64,000 bases of DNA from Mytilus trossulus (GCF_036588685.1 NC_086381.1:50405431-50469430); one strand, 5' to 3'. Positions 20,319-32,259 are shown, counted from the stretch's first letter. Notes: generated by a model from the sequence alone, not told the origin. Numbers and translations: made by a program.

Positions 20319-20905
20319 AATCTTCTGTGCACGATTTTATCATTTTTTACGCAAACGTATCGTAAAGTCGTCATTTTTTAGTTTTTTCTGTCTGTTATGA
20401 TGTGAAAATATAGCAGGTAATCAATTGTCGTGTGTTAAAACCGTAGTTTACCGAGTGTCACCTTATAGAAAACAATCTACAAAGAAGCATGGATATTGAA
20501 TAACATGTGCATTTTGTATCTTAATGTAGACAAATCAATTAATTTTCTTCAGAAACAAGTATATGTTCATAAGTTTTATAATGAAAACTATGCGTTTAGT
20601 TATGAATATCATATGCATTATTTTTGTTTAATTTGAGGTTTCATATGACTGTCATGAACTATTTGTACAAAATATTCAGTTTATAATATGATCTTTAAAT
20701 TGATTTTTTGTAATATTATTAAGAACTAATATTTATTGAAAGAAGCTAATAGATAATGCAAAAGAAAAAGAAAAAGAAAAAATGGATCAAAATCTTTGAC
20801 CAGAACTTTCAAGAAGCACGACCAGGCATTATTGCTTGATAACCGTTGTCCCTTACTTCCCCAAATTTTTTGATTCAAAATATTTGGACAACTTGAAGTA
20901 ATTCT
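20319..20905. other. DNA upstream of the TRIM-like gene, nothing recognised
   Basis: A+T-rich. A short AAAAAG tract lies at 20758-20782. Nearly identical in segment B (59041-59628). Confidence 0.4.
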
Positions 20906-20910
20906 GTATA

Positions 20911-21063
20911 CTATATAAAGCTTTCTTTTGTTTAGTCGTCAGCATGGCCGACATACCCAGAAAAGACTTAAATCTTATACTTAACAGCTCCAAACAATTT
21001 CACTAATCGAGTTGAAACCGATTGAATAGTTTATATAAGTTTCGCTATAAAGCAAATTTCACC
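20911..21063 (+). promoter_or_regulatory. Putative promoter and 5' leader exon of TRIM-like copy A
   Basis: ACTATATAAAG (20910-20920) fits a TATA box about 30 bp before TTTAGTCGTCAGC, a plausible start site. A 20-codon upstream frame (MADIPRKDLN...) follows at 20944. A possible splice donor, ACC|GTAAGA, lies at 21064, and the acceptor TTTTTTTTATTTTTTAG ends at 21384, two bases before the coding ATG, so the coding part would be one exon. Identical in segment B (TATA at 59632-59641). Confidence 0.45.
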
Positions 21064-21385
21064 GTAAGACCTTTACTAATGAGCAAAATCAATACTGCAT
21101 AGAAAGCTACAAAAGGCTGAAACAAGACTTACATTTATCAATATGAAATACAGCAGTGTTATATAAATGTCAATAAGACAACTGTCCACCAGACACCACA
21201 TACAGTAGATGTTAGGAAAATTCAAAGCGTAAAACATTCACCACTGAGAAAAAACACACCCCTATCAAAAGGCTCGAAAAAGACATAACGTATAACAATT
21301 CAAAACGAAATCCCGTTTGCACTTTTCTTTCCAACAATAAAAATCATTCGAAATATATTCAGTAGTCTTTTTTTTATTTTTTAGA

Positions 21386-23024
21386 ATGACAGACAAAAAA
21401 TTGTGTTCTGGATGTTTACGAGATGACGAAAAAATCGAGGCTGAAGCATGGTGTAATGACTGCCTAGAAGAAGTTTGTAAGACATGCGCAAAGGTACACA
21501 GAAAATTTAATACCACTTCACCAGGTCAGTAATCGTAGTTCTTCTATTCTGAAAATCAGTAAAGACTGTGATGTCCATACCGACCAAAGAACCACTCAGT
21601 TCTGTACCCAGCATGACAAGGTCATCTGTGATCTTTGTTTGTCCGACACCCATAAAAACTGTGATTCCATCATTTCCATAGATCGAGCAGCAAAAGGCGT
21701 TAAAAGTGGGACCGCCCTTGCAGATCTTAAGAGTAGAATCAATCATTTAAACGAAATGTTTCCTGAATTGTTGAAGTGTCAAACTAAAGATGAAAAAGAG
21801 TTTGATAGGCAAAGAGATAAATTCCTCCAACAGATATCTACCACCAGACAACAGATTAACAATCATCTAGATCAAATTGAAAAGGAAACCATAGACGAAT
21901 TGAATAAACAGTTCAAAAAAATCAAACACAAAATGGATGAGGCAAAACATAAAACACAGAAAGGACTTGAGGCAGTAGCAACATGGATAGACGAACTGTC
22001 ATCGATAGAAACCATCAGTAATGAAGTACTTTTATTTCAGACAATCAAATTTATGAATAATAAAACACACATAGAAGAAACCAATATTAACGAGCTCAAT
22101 AAGCAACACAAAATAGAATTTGATCCATTTGATACAAACGATCTTCCCGTTGTACTTAAGTCTATAGGAAAGATTTCACTTACAGAAAATCAAATGCATA
22201 TACCCGCATTACAGCACAATTCAAAACAAATACAAGAACCAGTTAAGTCAATGGAAGGCGAAATACAACGATCTTATTCGTTTCTAACATCAGTATTAGG
22301 ATCAAAAGTTAAAATTAGTAAGGGTTGTTTTGTGTCCGGAAAGAGGCTTCTCTTGTCACATTACAACTCAAAACACATCTCTGTATGTGGATATGACGGG
22401 AATGGTGTACACATGATAACATTAGAACATGAACTACGGGATGTCGCTATGGTCGACGATAATCAGGCAATAGTTACTTTAAGTGATAAAGGATTCCAGA
22501 TCTTAGATCTAACAACACTTACCTTAGGGAGATGTATCAAACCTGGAGGAAAAGGATGCTGTGCTGTGTCATGTAATAATGATCAGATATGGACGTTTAA
22601 TGGAGGCTTAACTATTAGTCAGATTGATATCAGTGGTAATATACTACGTTATATAACAACAAAGAATAGGGTACATAACTTATGTATTGACAACAATGGC
22701 AACATTTACTATACTACAGGAAATGGGGCCGATAATAATGTATACCGTATAACACCTGACGGACAAGAGAGTTTATTCTTTAGTCATTCTGATCTCATTT
22801 TCCCATGGGTTATCGACGTAGATCACAAGGGCCATGTTTATGTAGGTGGAATGGGGTCTCAAAATATACATAGAATATCATCTGATGGAAAGGATCATCA
22901 AATCATACTGACAAAGGACGATGGAATAAATGGTGCATGGGATGTATGTTACAACAGAGAAACAAAACAACTTCTGGTTGTCAACGATTATAAAGAAAGT
23001 CTCGCCATGTATACATTACCCTAG
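21386..23024 (+). pseudogene. Frameshifted TRIM-like (B-box, coiled coil, NHL-like propeller) copy A
   Basis: Same gene as 60108-61763, but 17 bp are missing after codon 41 (at 21509, between two AAT triplets that suggest a microhomology deletion). Translation from the ATG reads 41 native residues, then a short shifted tail and a stop at 21530-21532. This removes the last residues of B-box 1. Downstream the frame is open for 461 residues from 21639 to the same final TACATTACCCTAG, covering part of B-box 2, the coiled coil and the whole propeller. A downstream start could give a B-box-less protein; I saw no evidence for it. The first half differs from copy B at only a few residues, but the propeller half differs at roughly a quarter of positions. 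The intact downstream frame means the break is recent, or that a truncated product is used. Confidence 0.85.
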
Positions 23025-23650
23025 ATTTAGTTTCAATGCAGAGGATGTTATTACATATAATTTATAATGACTGATTATTATTTATTATAATTATTGGAAA
23101 TGTGTTTGATACATTTGTAAATAACACTATTACGATAAAAAAAAAATGTATTTGTTATACATGTTATAAGACAGTTTGATATTTACACTATTAGTTGGTC
23201 AATTTATATTCACCACAATGTGAACTGTTAGTAGGGAATGTTGGTTTCCGATGGAACTAACACCCTGTATTTTTTATATTTATTTGTATTATAAATTTTA
23301 TCTTGCTAATATTTTTGTTTTCAAATTAATCATTTTTTAATTGATATGATCTTTTAATAATAATAATATAACAATTGAAAATGTAAAAAGTGGCCTATAT
23401 AGACATTAAAAAGTACTCGAAGGCCCTGTACATTCAACGTGGTTATTAAAACGAATATATGTGACAAAAACATAACACATACGTTGTGTTAAATTCAAGT
23501 AATGAAATAAATTAATAATATAAATTTTCTCAGAATTTCTGTCAACATTTCTAGTAAACTTATTCTTTTTCTGTAGGATATTTTTTAGTCAGAACTGTTA
23601 TGTTTGATTAAGAAAATAGTCTGTATTATTCAAATTGTATAAAATATGTG
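23025..23650. other. 3' flank of copy A with a possible poly(A) signal
   Basis: A+T-rich 3' region; AATAAA occurs near 23507 (AATGAAATAAATTAATAAT). Divergence from segment B is visibly greater here than upstream of the gene. Confidence 0.4.
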
Positions 23651-23652
23651 TA

Positions 23653-24551
23653 GGACTCGAAGGTACGATGGGGACGCTATGATGCGATGGTCACACTGAA
23701 GTGCGATGGTCTACGCCGCAGTGCGATGGTCTTTTTGATGCATGATTGCTAGTTTAAAACCTAAATGCGTGCAATTATCATAAAAGTGTAGTTTTAATAG
23801 TTAATATATAAATTAATAATTATTATTATATGGTTGCATACTAAGTGAGAGATCGTCATCTTTAATTTCCGAAATTTGGACATAATTCTGCATTATTTAT
23901 AATATTTGATCTTTTCTCCGTTTTTCTCATTATTTTCTCGTTCACCGTTATATTATGATACTAAGAATCTGTAAACGGACCCACATGTTTTAGAGAATGT
24001 CACGCTCCATCCTACGTGAAAAAGAGCCTTTTGTGGATTGCGAAAAAAAAATCTCAACAGAAGGTTAACTCTTTCCACCAATCTTCCCCGTATTTCTTAG
24101 TATTTGAAGTTTACAAACCTCTTATTATCTTAAAACTTGAAAGACTGCTTCTAGCATACACATTGACTTCTACATCGACATGAAGACAGAGACTTTCTAG
24201 GGACTGGTCGATTATAACAATGTCAACACACATTTGCAGACAGACTTGGGTCGTCGCTGATGTCACGTGACGTTAAAGCGATATTTTTCAAAATTTACGA
24301 AGTATTCTTCATAACTATATAGCCAACTGCTGTTTGTATAGAAGGTCTTAGGTAAAAAGCATTGAAAATGTAGTTTGAGTAAACCATCGCACCTCAGCGT
24401 TACCACCATCGCATTTTGGCGTAATTATAAACAAGATAGCGTCACAACGCCACCATCACACTTCAGCGTGATCAAAAACGCTCTTCGGCGTCAAACCATC
24501 GCATCTCAGCGTGACCATCGCGGTTTGGAATACCATCGCGGTTCAGAGTCC
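23653..24551. mobile_element. 0.9-kb inverted-repeat element with GCGATGGTC subterminal motifs
   Basis: Ends GGACTC and GAGTCC are inverted with TA on both sides (23651-23652, 24552-24553). Behind the left end are repeats of GCGATGGTC and GATGCGATGG (23665-23730); behind the right end are the complementary ACCATCGC motifs with CAGCGT (24385-24545). Same design as the elements at 17199 and 18572 but a different motif. No transposase. Copied at 62414-63298, where the right end is decayed. Confidence 0.75.
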
Positions 24552-24554
24552 TAA

Positions 24555-25925
24555 CTATATGTTTTTGCATTTAACATTATTAGAAGTGTGTAAAAAGAAA
24601 TTCGACAGGTAGTGATCCCATAAACCATATAAAAATTACAAAATAAATTTCATCTGCTGATTTATATCAATATAGCTCAAAAAAAAGTTTAGATCTACGT
24701 TTCTTAATTTTTACTCATATTTTGACTTCAATTTTTTACATCTAATCCTTCTCTGAAAAGTAGGGGAGTATTTCTTCCTAATTTCATAATAACGTAGTTG
24801 TTAATCGAATTTCATTTATTATTTTTTTTCCTTTTTGTAAAGTAAATTCCCTTTAATTAATTTTGCTGGGTTTTTGCTTTTGACTCGTGATATCAAAGAG
24901 AAATAATAACTTGCCCAAATGGGCAAAAAAAAAAAAACCGCCTCGTGTTGAAAATAATTTGACGTCTGTGTATTTAAAATTCTATAGGCAATATATTCAT
25001 ATCGAGTGTTTGTCTCAATGAGATGCTTTATTAAATTTAAATTCAGCCCATCATTTTTAGTTCAGGAGACTTGACAATTTTCACACAAACTTCATGTTTG
25101 AAGATAGAATAAAGAATAAAGTACCTTGAGATGATGCGCAAGTTTTTGACGAGTTGAAACTGTGTATAGCATAGAATAATTGGATCAATAAATTTTTATC
25201 ACGACAGTGGTATTTATTGAATTACAATGAGGTTTGTCTCATTTTTTTTAAAGAATTTTCATGGTCACGTGACCGCGATTGCTTCTAATTTCGTTTCTAT
25301 ACTTTTTCACATTATGAATATACCTCAAGAATTTTAACCGAGACATTGCTTAATTGGCACTCACCAAATTTAATATAATTGAGAGTTATATAAGTTAGTT
25401 GTTACGTTTAAATCCGTTTTTTTGTTAGTTTGCATAAGTAAATTACACGGTTTCTTTTTAATGATAGGGTTTCCTATTAGAAATAGATGAATAAGCATAT
25501 AAAAGCGAGGCGTTCCCGTTTATTTCCTAGTTGCGTTAGTATTAATCCGTTCATTTGCTAGTTCTGCATAAGCAAATTACAAAAATAACTATGATATTAA
25601 TCATTTGTTTTCTATTTGGCAGGGTTTTTTTTAAAACAAGAGCATAATTTATCTTGGTGTGGCATGTTCCTTTTTTAACAATACATGTACATACAAAAAT
25701 TCCTGAGAAAGATATATTTAAGCAGAGTCCAAAAGTAATGATCGAACTCTTAAAATTCCTTCAATTTACTTATATAGACTATAAGAACGTGTTGCATACA
25801 AAAACGTTAGAAGGCTTCGAAGTAATAAACAATGTTTTTTTTAACAATCCGGTGTTACAACACTGTTCCTAATTTGACAATTGTTTTAGTTCCGTTATGG
25901 AAATATTTCGTTATTATTATTACTA
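24555..25925. other. A+T-rich DNA, nothing recognised
   Basis: Homology to segment B continues to about 24895 and is then lost because B carries an insertion. A 72-codon frame at 25654-25872 has no recognisable feature. Confidence 0.4.
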
Positions 25926-25927
25926 TA

Positions 25928-26130
25928 TAAAAAAAGAAGATGTGGTATGATTGCCAATGAGACAACTATCCACAAAAGACCAAAATGACACAAACATTTA
26001 CAATTATAGGTTACCGTACGGCCTTCAACAATGAGCAAAGCCCATACCGCATATAGTCAGCTATAAAAGGCCCCGATAAGACAATGTAAAACATTTCAAA
26101 CGAGAAAACTAACGGCCTTATTTATGTAAA
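25928..26130 (+). mobile_element. Dispersed repeat D1 copy
   Basis: AAAGAAGATGTGGTATGATTGCC start, then ATGAGACAACTATCCAC, TTACCGTACGGCCTTCAACA and AACTAACGGCC near the end. Single copy within the spacer. Confidence 0.8.
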
Positions 26131-26134
26131 ATGA

Positions 26135-27475
26135 TACTGTTCGTTTACAGCGACTGCATAATTCCTATTATTTTGTTTTGGTTGCTCATCCGATTTTTCA
26201 ATATAACGGAACTTTAAAAAACTGTTGTACGTATTGGAGGTTTACCTACTTGTAGGTATAAAACCAGTTTTTACCCACCATAGGTCAAACAGATTAACTT
26301 GATCACTTGCCTTTGCAAAGCACACAGAAAGGGAAAGGAAATTAAATATTCTTTTTACAAAGCCGTAATTCGAATAGATATAATGTATGTATTATGTATT
26401 ACAAAAAAAGAGGATAATTATGGAAACTGTGTATTACACGTTAAAATAAAAATGTCGAAAAGCGTCATGTGTGATTGTTTTCTTTATTTGTTATCATCTT
26501 AACACCTAGTTAAAAAGTCATGTAATGTCTTATTATCCCATCAAACAAAAACATTATATCTTATTTGTCGGAATAACAATAAGATTTTTAGAATTGACAA
26601 TAAAAAGTTTTCTCAAATTTCATCCTTATTTGCCAATTTTTTTTTTATTTCATTTACGTATATGAGAAAGATGGCACGCGCCATCATACCTCTGAATACA
26701 TGTATTGTATTCAATAAGGAGTTTGATTACTAATATATATAGCTGTCCAAAGTTTATTATTGTATTGGTGCATTACATGCAATTTTTAAATTGAATGTCA
26801 TTACGGTGAATAGGATATATAGCTTTTATTTTATAATAACAACACAAATGAAAATAACATGGGGACATTTTTTAAAATTTTGCAATTAAAACGAGATTAA
26901 CATTGAAGTATGTTATATGATATCTTGATAGTATATTGATGTAACTTTTAGAGGTTTTTAGTCCCAATCTCTTGTTCTTGAAATGGAAAGTGGCATTCTC
27001 TTTTAACTATATTTAAATGGTTTTTTTTTATAAGTTTGTAAGTTCAAATTTAACATGGATAGTAAATACAATTTGTTAGTTGTATTTTTACATGTACGAT
27101 GTCAATTATAGACTTTTATAGCCTCGAATTTGATACATTTGAGTTTTAAAATAATCATTTAATATTGTATTTGTTCTGATTATTTTTTTTTTTCTCTTCT
27201 TCCTCCACTTTTATTTCTTGCGTATAAATTTTTTTTCGCAAGATGTCGCTTAGATGTTTGGTATATGATATCGAATAGTTTATGCACCTTTGAAATTCAC
27301 CTTGCGTAACCGAATACTTTTCTTTGTAGGACTTATTTCCACAAACACTGTTTTCCTTGTGACTGCATCTCCTCCGTATGTATTGAACATAAGGGATATA
27401 TAAATTTATAGCATGAACGGTAAGTGATAGAGACATAAAGGTATATTGATTTTAGGTCCTTCATTTATTTAGATG
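26135..27475. other. A+T-rich DNA, nothing recognised
   Basis: Short frames on both strands (26299-26502 plus, 27155-27436 minus) lack domains and codon bias I can point to. Confidence 0.4.
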
Positions 27476-27479
27476 GAAT

Positions 27480-28215
27480 TGAGGCTAAGGTCAAAGGTCA
27501 AGGTCATATTCTAATTTTGGACTTTTCCTTCTTATTTGATCTCTTCTATCACTTTTAAGGAAATATATACAAGAAATAGTGATAAACGTTTGCTTAAATG
27601 TTTTTTGATATGATACATTTAGTCTGAAATAATCCAATGAGATATTATAGGAGTTATTGTCCCTGGAATGATCCATTTTAAGGTAATATGATTATTACTC
27701 CGACTAAGTACATGATAAAGCCATTGGGTCTTTTGCAAACTGTTAGTTCACATATGACCTTAAAAAATATCAACCCGAAATGAAAATGAGTAAACCGGAA
27801 GTAGCCATTTTTGCACTTATTTCATTGAAGTACCTAGAAACTATATATGTTTCAAATATGCATACATAAACCTATCATTTGAGACCGGACGTGACCTTAG
27901 ATAAATATAGGTACCAAATATCTCCCTTATTACAGGCAAAAGTATATGTAGAAACCATACATTTTGGGGAATCCGTGTGAACAATGCTATTATGTGAGTC
28001 CGGAAATCTTTTTTAAACCGGAAGTTGACAATTATCTCCTTTATTTCAGTTAAGAATATATGAGAAACATATACAAATATGAAGAAACCTATGCTTGGAT
28101 GCCAATAGTAACTTTGAGTAAACTGGAAGTAGCTTCTCATCAATAATTTAGAAATTTGATCTGGAAAGACCTTCAATTGTTCACTGAACAATTGGCTTTT
28201 AATTTTCCCTATATC
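27480..28215. repeat. Diverged tandem repeat with CCGGAAGT motifs
   Basis: About 120-150 bp modules around 27780-28150 share (A)AACCGGAAGT(A/T), ATCTCC(C/T)TTATT and AGAAAC(C/A)ATA. The 129-codon minus-strand frame (27841-28230) follows these repeats and is not supported as a gene. Confidence 0.5.
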
Positions 28216-28529
28216 TATTCGAAATGGCATAAAAGAAATATCAAATTATGAGTTATGTTATATTTGTACCACGGTTAAACATGACTCGTCGTTCCGCAAA
28301 TGGTGACTGTAAAATAACCCAATTCAACTCAGCAAATACTTTTTTTATTGCGTTGATTGATATGACGGGTGTTTCTAGTGCGACAGAAACGTCTTACCCC
28401 TCAGATGCATCCGAACTAGACCAGTGTGTGCTGTTATATATGTAGTTTTTTTGTATTAGCACAAAACACAAGAAAAGAAAATTAAATGTGATACATGTAT
28501 GAAAAATTCAAATTGTGACAAAATTCAAC

Positions 28530-28640
28530 CGATAAGTAATAAAGTATTGACCATATTGTAAATTTTTTATAGATAATAAAACATCGACCATATTGTCAAA
28601 TTTTTATAAGTAATAAAATATCGACCATATTGTCCCAAGT
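28530..28640. repeat. 37-bp minisatellite, three units
   Basis: GACCATATTGT recurs at 28549, 28586 and 28623 with A+T-rich sequence including TAATAAA between. Confidence 0.75.
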
Positions 28641-28659
28641 TTTAGCACTTTATTTTTTA

Positions 28660-29700
28660 TATCAGAAAATTGCACAAAAAGGTTCGTTTCCATATCATTA
28701 TATCCGATCTACAGGAGGGGTTATACAATAAAGAACTTCTGGATAATTTTAAATCTCGATCTTTTTCTGAAATTAGTTCTATTAAAACTTTTGATTTTTC
28801 AACCTTGTATACAACCATTCCCCATGTGAAATTGAAAAACCGTCAAAAAGATATAATCAACAATGCTTTTCATCATAAAGATGGTAGCATACGCTATAAA
28901 TTTATCACGTTGGGATACCATAAGGCATATTTTGTTAATAAGGAACAAAAGGGTAAAACATACTACACAGAGGAACAAGTGATTAGTATGCTAGAGTTTC
29001 TTATTGACAATATATTTGTTGAATTTGGAGGTAGACTTTTTCAACAAATTGTCGGCATTCCTATGGGAACGAATTGTGCGCCTCTCCTTGCCGATCTCTT
29101 CTTATTTTCATATGAATCGGAGTTCCTTCAGACACTTGTTAAAAACAAGAAGATCAAAGAAGCCAGATTATTTAATTTCACTTTCAGATATATTGATGAT
29201 GTTCTTTCCATTAACAATCCGATCTTTTCTGATTGAGTTCAATTAATATACCCACCAGAACTAGAAATTAAAGAGACCACAGACACGGCTTCATCCGCCT
29301 CATTTTTAGACTTATACCTCGAATTTGACATACACAGTCATCTCAGTACCAGAATCTATGACAAACGAGACGATTTCAATTTTGAAATTATCAATTTCCC
29401 CACCTTAGTAGTAATATACCAACTTCACCTGCATATGGAATATACATTTCCCAACTTATTAGGTATTCAAGAGCTTGCAGCTCCTATTCAGACTTTGTAA
29501 AACGTCACCAGTGTCTGAGCAGAAAGTTGATGAACCAGGGGTATGTCAAAGAACGTCTCGTCCTTTTTCTAAAAAAGTTCATCGGAAGATACCCAGAATA
29601 TTCCGTATCAACTTCACAAATAATACAAGATGGTCTTGAAGTAAAGATTTTGCGTACTGACGTTGGTTATCATCTTAATAAAGCGTTATAGTATTATTTT
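28660..29700 (+). pseudogene. Broken Penelope-like element reverse transcriptase
   Basis: An open frame from 28670 to 29236 carries reverse transcriptase signatures in order: FDFSTLYTTIPH (motif A aspartate) near residues 42-53, FGGRLFQQIVGIPMGTNCAP (motif B) near 120-139, and FRYIDDVLS (motif C with the catalytic DD) near 174-182. A stop at 29234-29236 interrupts it; the same frame continues beyond the stop with LIYPPELEIK and DKRDDFNFEI. A one-base deletion near 29396-29400 then shifts the frame to FPHLSSNIP and SQLIRYSRACSSY, ending at TAG near 29688. The sequence type (DFSTLYT, GIPMGTNCAP, YIDD) is the one I associate with Penelope-like retroelements; no GIY-YIG endonuclease was found. 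A 5'-truncated dead copy. Of interest next to hammerhead arrays because Penelope-like elements are known to carry hammerheads. Confidence 0.75.
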
Positions 29701-29704
29701 GTTA

Positions 29705-31640
29705 GTCTTTATTAATATTACTTGTAAATTTTTGAGATATTCTTTTGAATTGACTCTGTGGTTATATAAAAACATCATGCTTTGAACGACAAATTTATTT
29801 CATTTACTTAAATTACTCTTACTTATGGATTTTGACATACTATGAATGACAAAATTATTTCATTCAATAAAATACTTTATATTTCTGTTGAGTCTGTTTT
29901 TTATTTTAATCAGAGCTTCATAGAATTTTGTAATAGGCTTCATGTTATTAGTTTTACCGTGGGATGTGTTTTCACACCCATTATGGATTTATTGAAGGTT
30001 CTATACATCAAATAGTTGAAACAGGGACATCATTTTTAAAATTGTGAGCAAAAGCTCCAGGTAAATTTTGTTTGATTGCGTATTAATTGGATTATGGCCG
30101 TGATTATATTTAAATGTATTAACTAATTATGTGGTGCACAGTATCAAAAGGCGGTTAATCGATATTTAAATGTGTATAGTAGATGACAAAGTCTGTAATA
30201 CATATAGTCAATGTGGCACCTCAAATGCTAAATTGTCAGCTAATTCTCGATCTAATACGAAAGAACTCTTTTGAATAGCAGATTTTGATTATGCACATCC
30301 ATATTTTAAAATAGAAAATATTTCAACAAAGAAAAACCAATTAAGAAGAATAGAGGTCAGTACTCAATCTTCATTTATAGATATAAATGTTCTTGCAGTT
30401 ATACAAGTCTCATAATATCTCAAACTCGATGCTTAACAAATTATGACTTGGATGAAGAGTTGTCTCATTCGTAATCATACCACATCTTCTCATTATCATT
30501 TATAGCTAAATAAAAATTGAAACTACCAATAACTCCATCAAAACTGCAATCCTATATTGATGGAGAAAAAAAGATGTTTGCATAGTGAAGTTTTATTTTT
30601 AAGTTGCGGTATTCCTATTAATATTTACTCGATCAGTTTGAAAGACGACCACGCTATTAACTGTTCATCCTCACACTAAATACACATGGCAGGTTTTTTT
30701 TTATAACGTAATCTTCAACCATCTGTGTAAAACCACATGTACCAGTTACGTTTAATTACTTTGTACCCAAAAGTGTTCAGCAAATGCCAAATATTTTAGA
30801 TTGAGATAAATTTAAAATATTCAAGAGTCAACATTGGCCTAGATTGCAAATAATAGCACTATTTTATTTATGCGGATGACCTGATGATACCCAAGATCAT
30901 AAAACTGACGTGACGGATAATAACGTCGATCCCTAAAGCAACAGCCAGAGGCTTTTACACGGCTTAAACAACCTCCTTTGTTACAAAATTTATACAAGTT
31001 GTAATTCGAAAATAAAAAATAACTAGAGGTGAATTTATATACAATTTGAGTAAAGATACCATTATAATACCCCATGACTTCGGTGTAAACCTGAAATTTA
31101 TTTTTTACATCGAATGTATATAGATATACGAAGATGTGGTATGAGTGCTAATGAGACAACTATTCATCCAAGTTACTGCCTGGAGAGATTTAACAGTGAA
31201 TAGTGTACGAAAATCTCAAAACATTTTTCGAAGGAACTACAAACAACAAGTTAATAAGGAAAGGAATAACACGAAAAACATATACGCAACGGGTTTGCCA
31301 TTTTAAAAACTTGCTACGCAGTTTCTTTTTTCAGTCAGGATATTCGAATTTGAATAAGGTTGGGGGGCTGTTATAATTTGCCATGAATGGTTAAACGTAC
31401 CGTATTTCAATAGCGAAAATTGTAATATATCCTTTATGCCAGATTCCATAAGGCCATAATATGTGAATGGTTATTTTTCCACATGGTATTTCCAAATCTA
31501 TACACCCATAATAATATGGGGTTTTTTTTTAACGGCGTTTATAAATGGACATAAAAAATGATAAAAAAGATCAACATCAATACATAAGACAGAAAACATA
31601 TAACAGAAAAAAAACCTTCTGAATGGTAGAATTCAAGAGT
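29705..31640. other. A+T-rich spacer with two D1 end fragments
   Basis: 30445-30500 (minus) and 31125-31165 (plus) match only the first 40-50 bp of D1 (GAAGATGTGGTATGA...AATGAGACAACT). Otherwise nothing recognised; the 78-codon minus frame at 30839-31075 is unsupported. Confidence 0.5.
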
Positions 31641-31907
31641 ATGTATGTTAGACTCAGATCGACGTCCGTTCCTCAAATTGACGACTTATTCTGACATCAC
31701 ATTCTCAAATCGACGTTCAAATTTGACGTCACTTTCTCAAATTACCGTCCAATATTTTGATCCTCTAATCGACGTCCATGCGTTGATAAAACAACGACAT
31801 ATTTAGTCTGTGATCTTCTGCAATCTGTGTAATTACCGAACTTACACTAAATAAGGCCTTTACTAATCTTTTCTAGTTAAAAATATTTTTACATTTTTCA
31901 TGTGGCT

Positions 31908-32255
31908 TTGATAACTATTTACACCACTGGGTCGATGCCATTGCTGGTATTCAGCCCAGTATTCAACACTTCGGTGTTGACATGAATATCATTAATGTGG
32001 TCATTTTTATAAATTTCCTGTTTACAAAACTTTGATTGTTTTCGAAAAACTAAGGACTTTCTTATCCCACGAATAGATTACCTTAGCCGTATTTGGCACA
32101 ATTTTTTGGAATTTTGGATCCTCAATGCTCTTCAACTTTGTACTAGTTTGGCTTTATAGATATTTTGATATAAGCGTTACTGAAGAGTCTTATGTAGACG
32201 AAACGCGCGTTTGGCGTACTAAATTATAATCCTTTTACCTTTAATAACTATTGGA
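31908..32255 (+). repeat. Solo, diverged 353-bp hammerhead unit, opposite orientation to the arrays
   Basis: From TTTGATAACTATTTACACCACTG to CTTTTACCTTTAATAACTATT, this is a nearly full unit read in plus, the orientation opposite to both arrays. Both ends carry the TTGATAACTATT-type motif. The second hairpin region is reduced (GCTGGTATTCAGC). Its ribozyme is described separately. Confidence 0.85.
32171..32220 (+). ncRNA. Hammerhead ribozyme in the solo unit (core intact, U17)
   Basis: UAAGCGUUA-CUGAAGA-GUCU/AGAC-GAA-ACGCGCGU-U-UGGCGU. Position 7 is A instead of U, which the consensus allows. The cleavage base is U instead of C, which is allowed in principle but normally slower. Stem II and the self-complementary stem III are perfect. 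Probably a weak or recently inactivated ribozyme. Confidence 0.75.
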
Positions 32256-32259
32256 CACA

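Larger units (their letters stand above)
4556..24895. repeat. Segment A: left copy of a large duplication
   Basis: Aligns colinearly and in the same orientation with 42140-63765. The position offset is 37539 at 6770, 37378 at 12407, 37098 at 17528-19191 and 38722 at the TRIM-like gene; steps in the offset mark indels described separately. Identity by eye is near 99% in the middle, lower at the left end and lowest over and beyond the 3' half of the TRIM-like gene. The right limit is hidden because segment B is interrupted by an inserted element just before the window ends. Confidence 0.92.

Noticed and set aside
27841..28230. 129-codon minus-strand frame
   Set aside because: It follows a CCGGAAGT-containing tandem repeat and has no recognisable domain.
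28248..28445. 65-codon frame just upstream of the reverse transcriptase, considered as its N-terminal part
   Set aside because: It is separated by a minisatellite and has no retroelement motif I can recognise.
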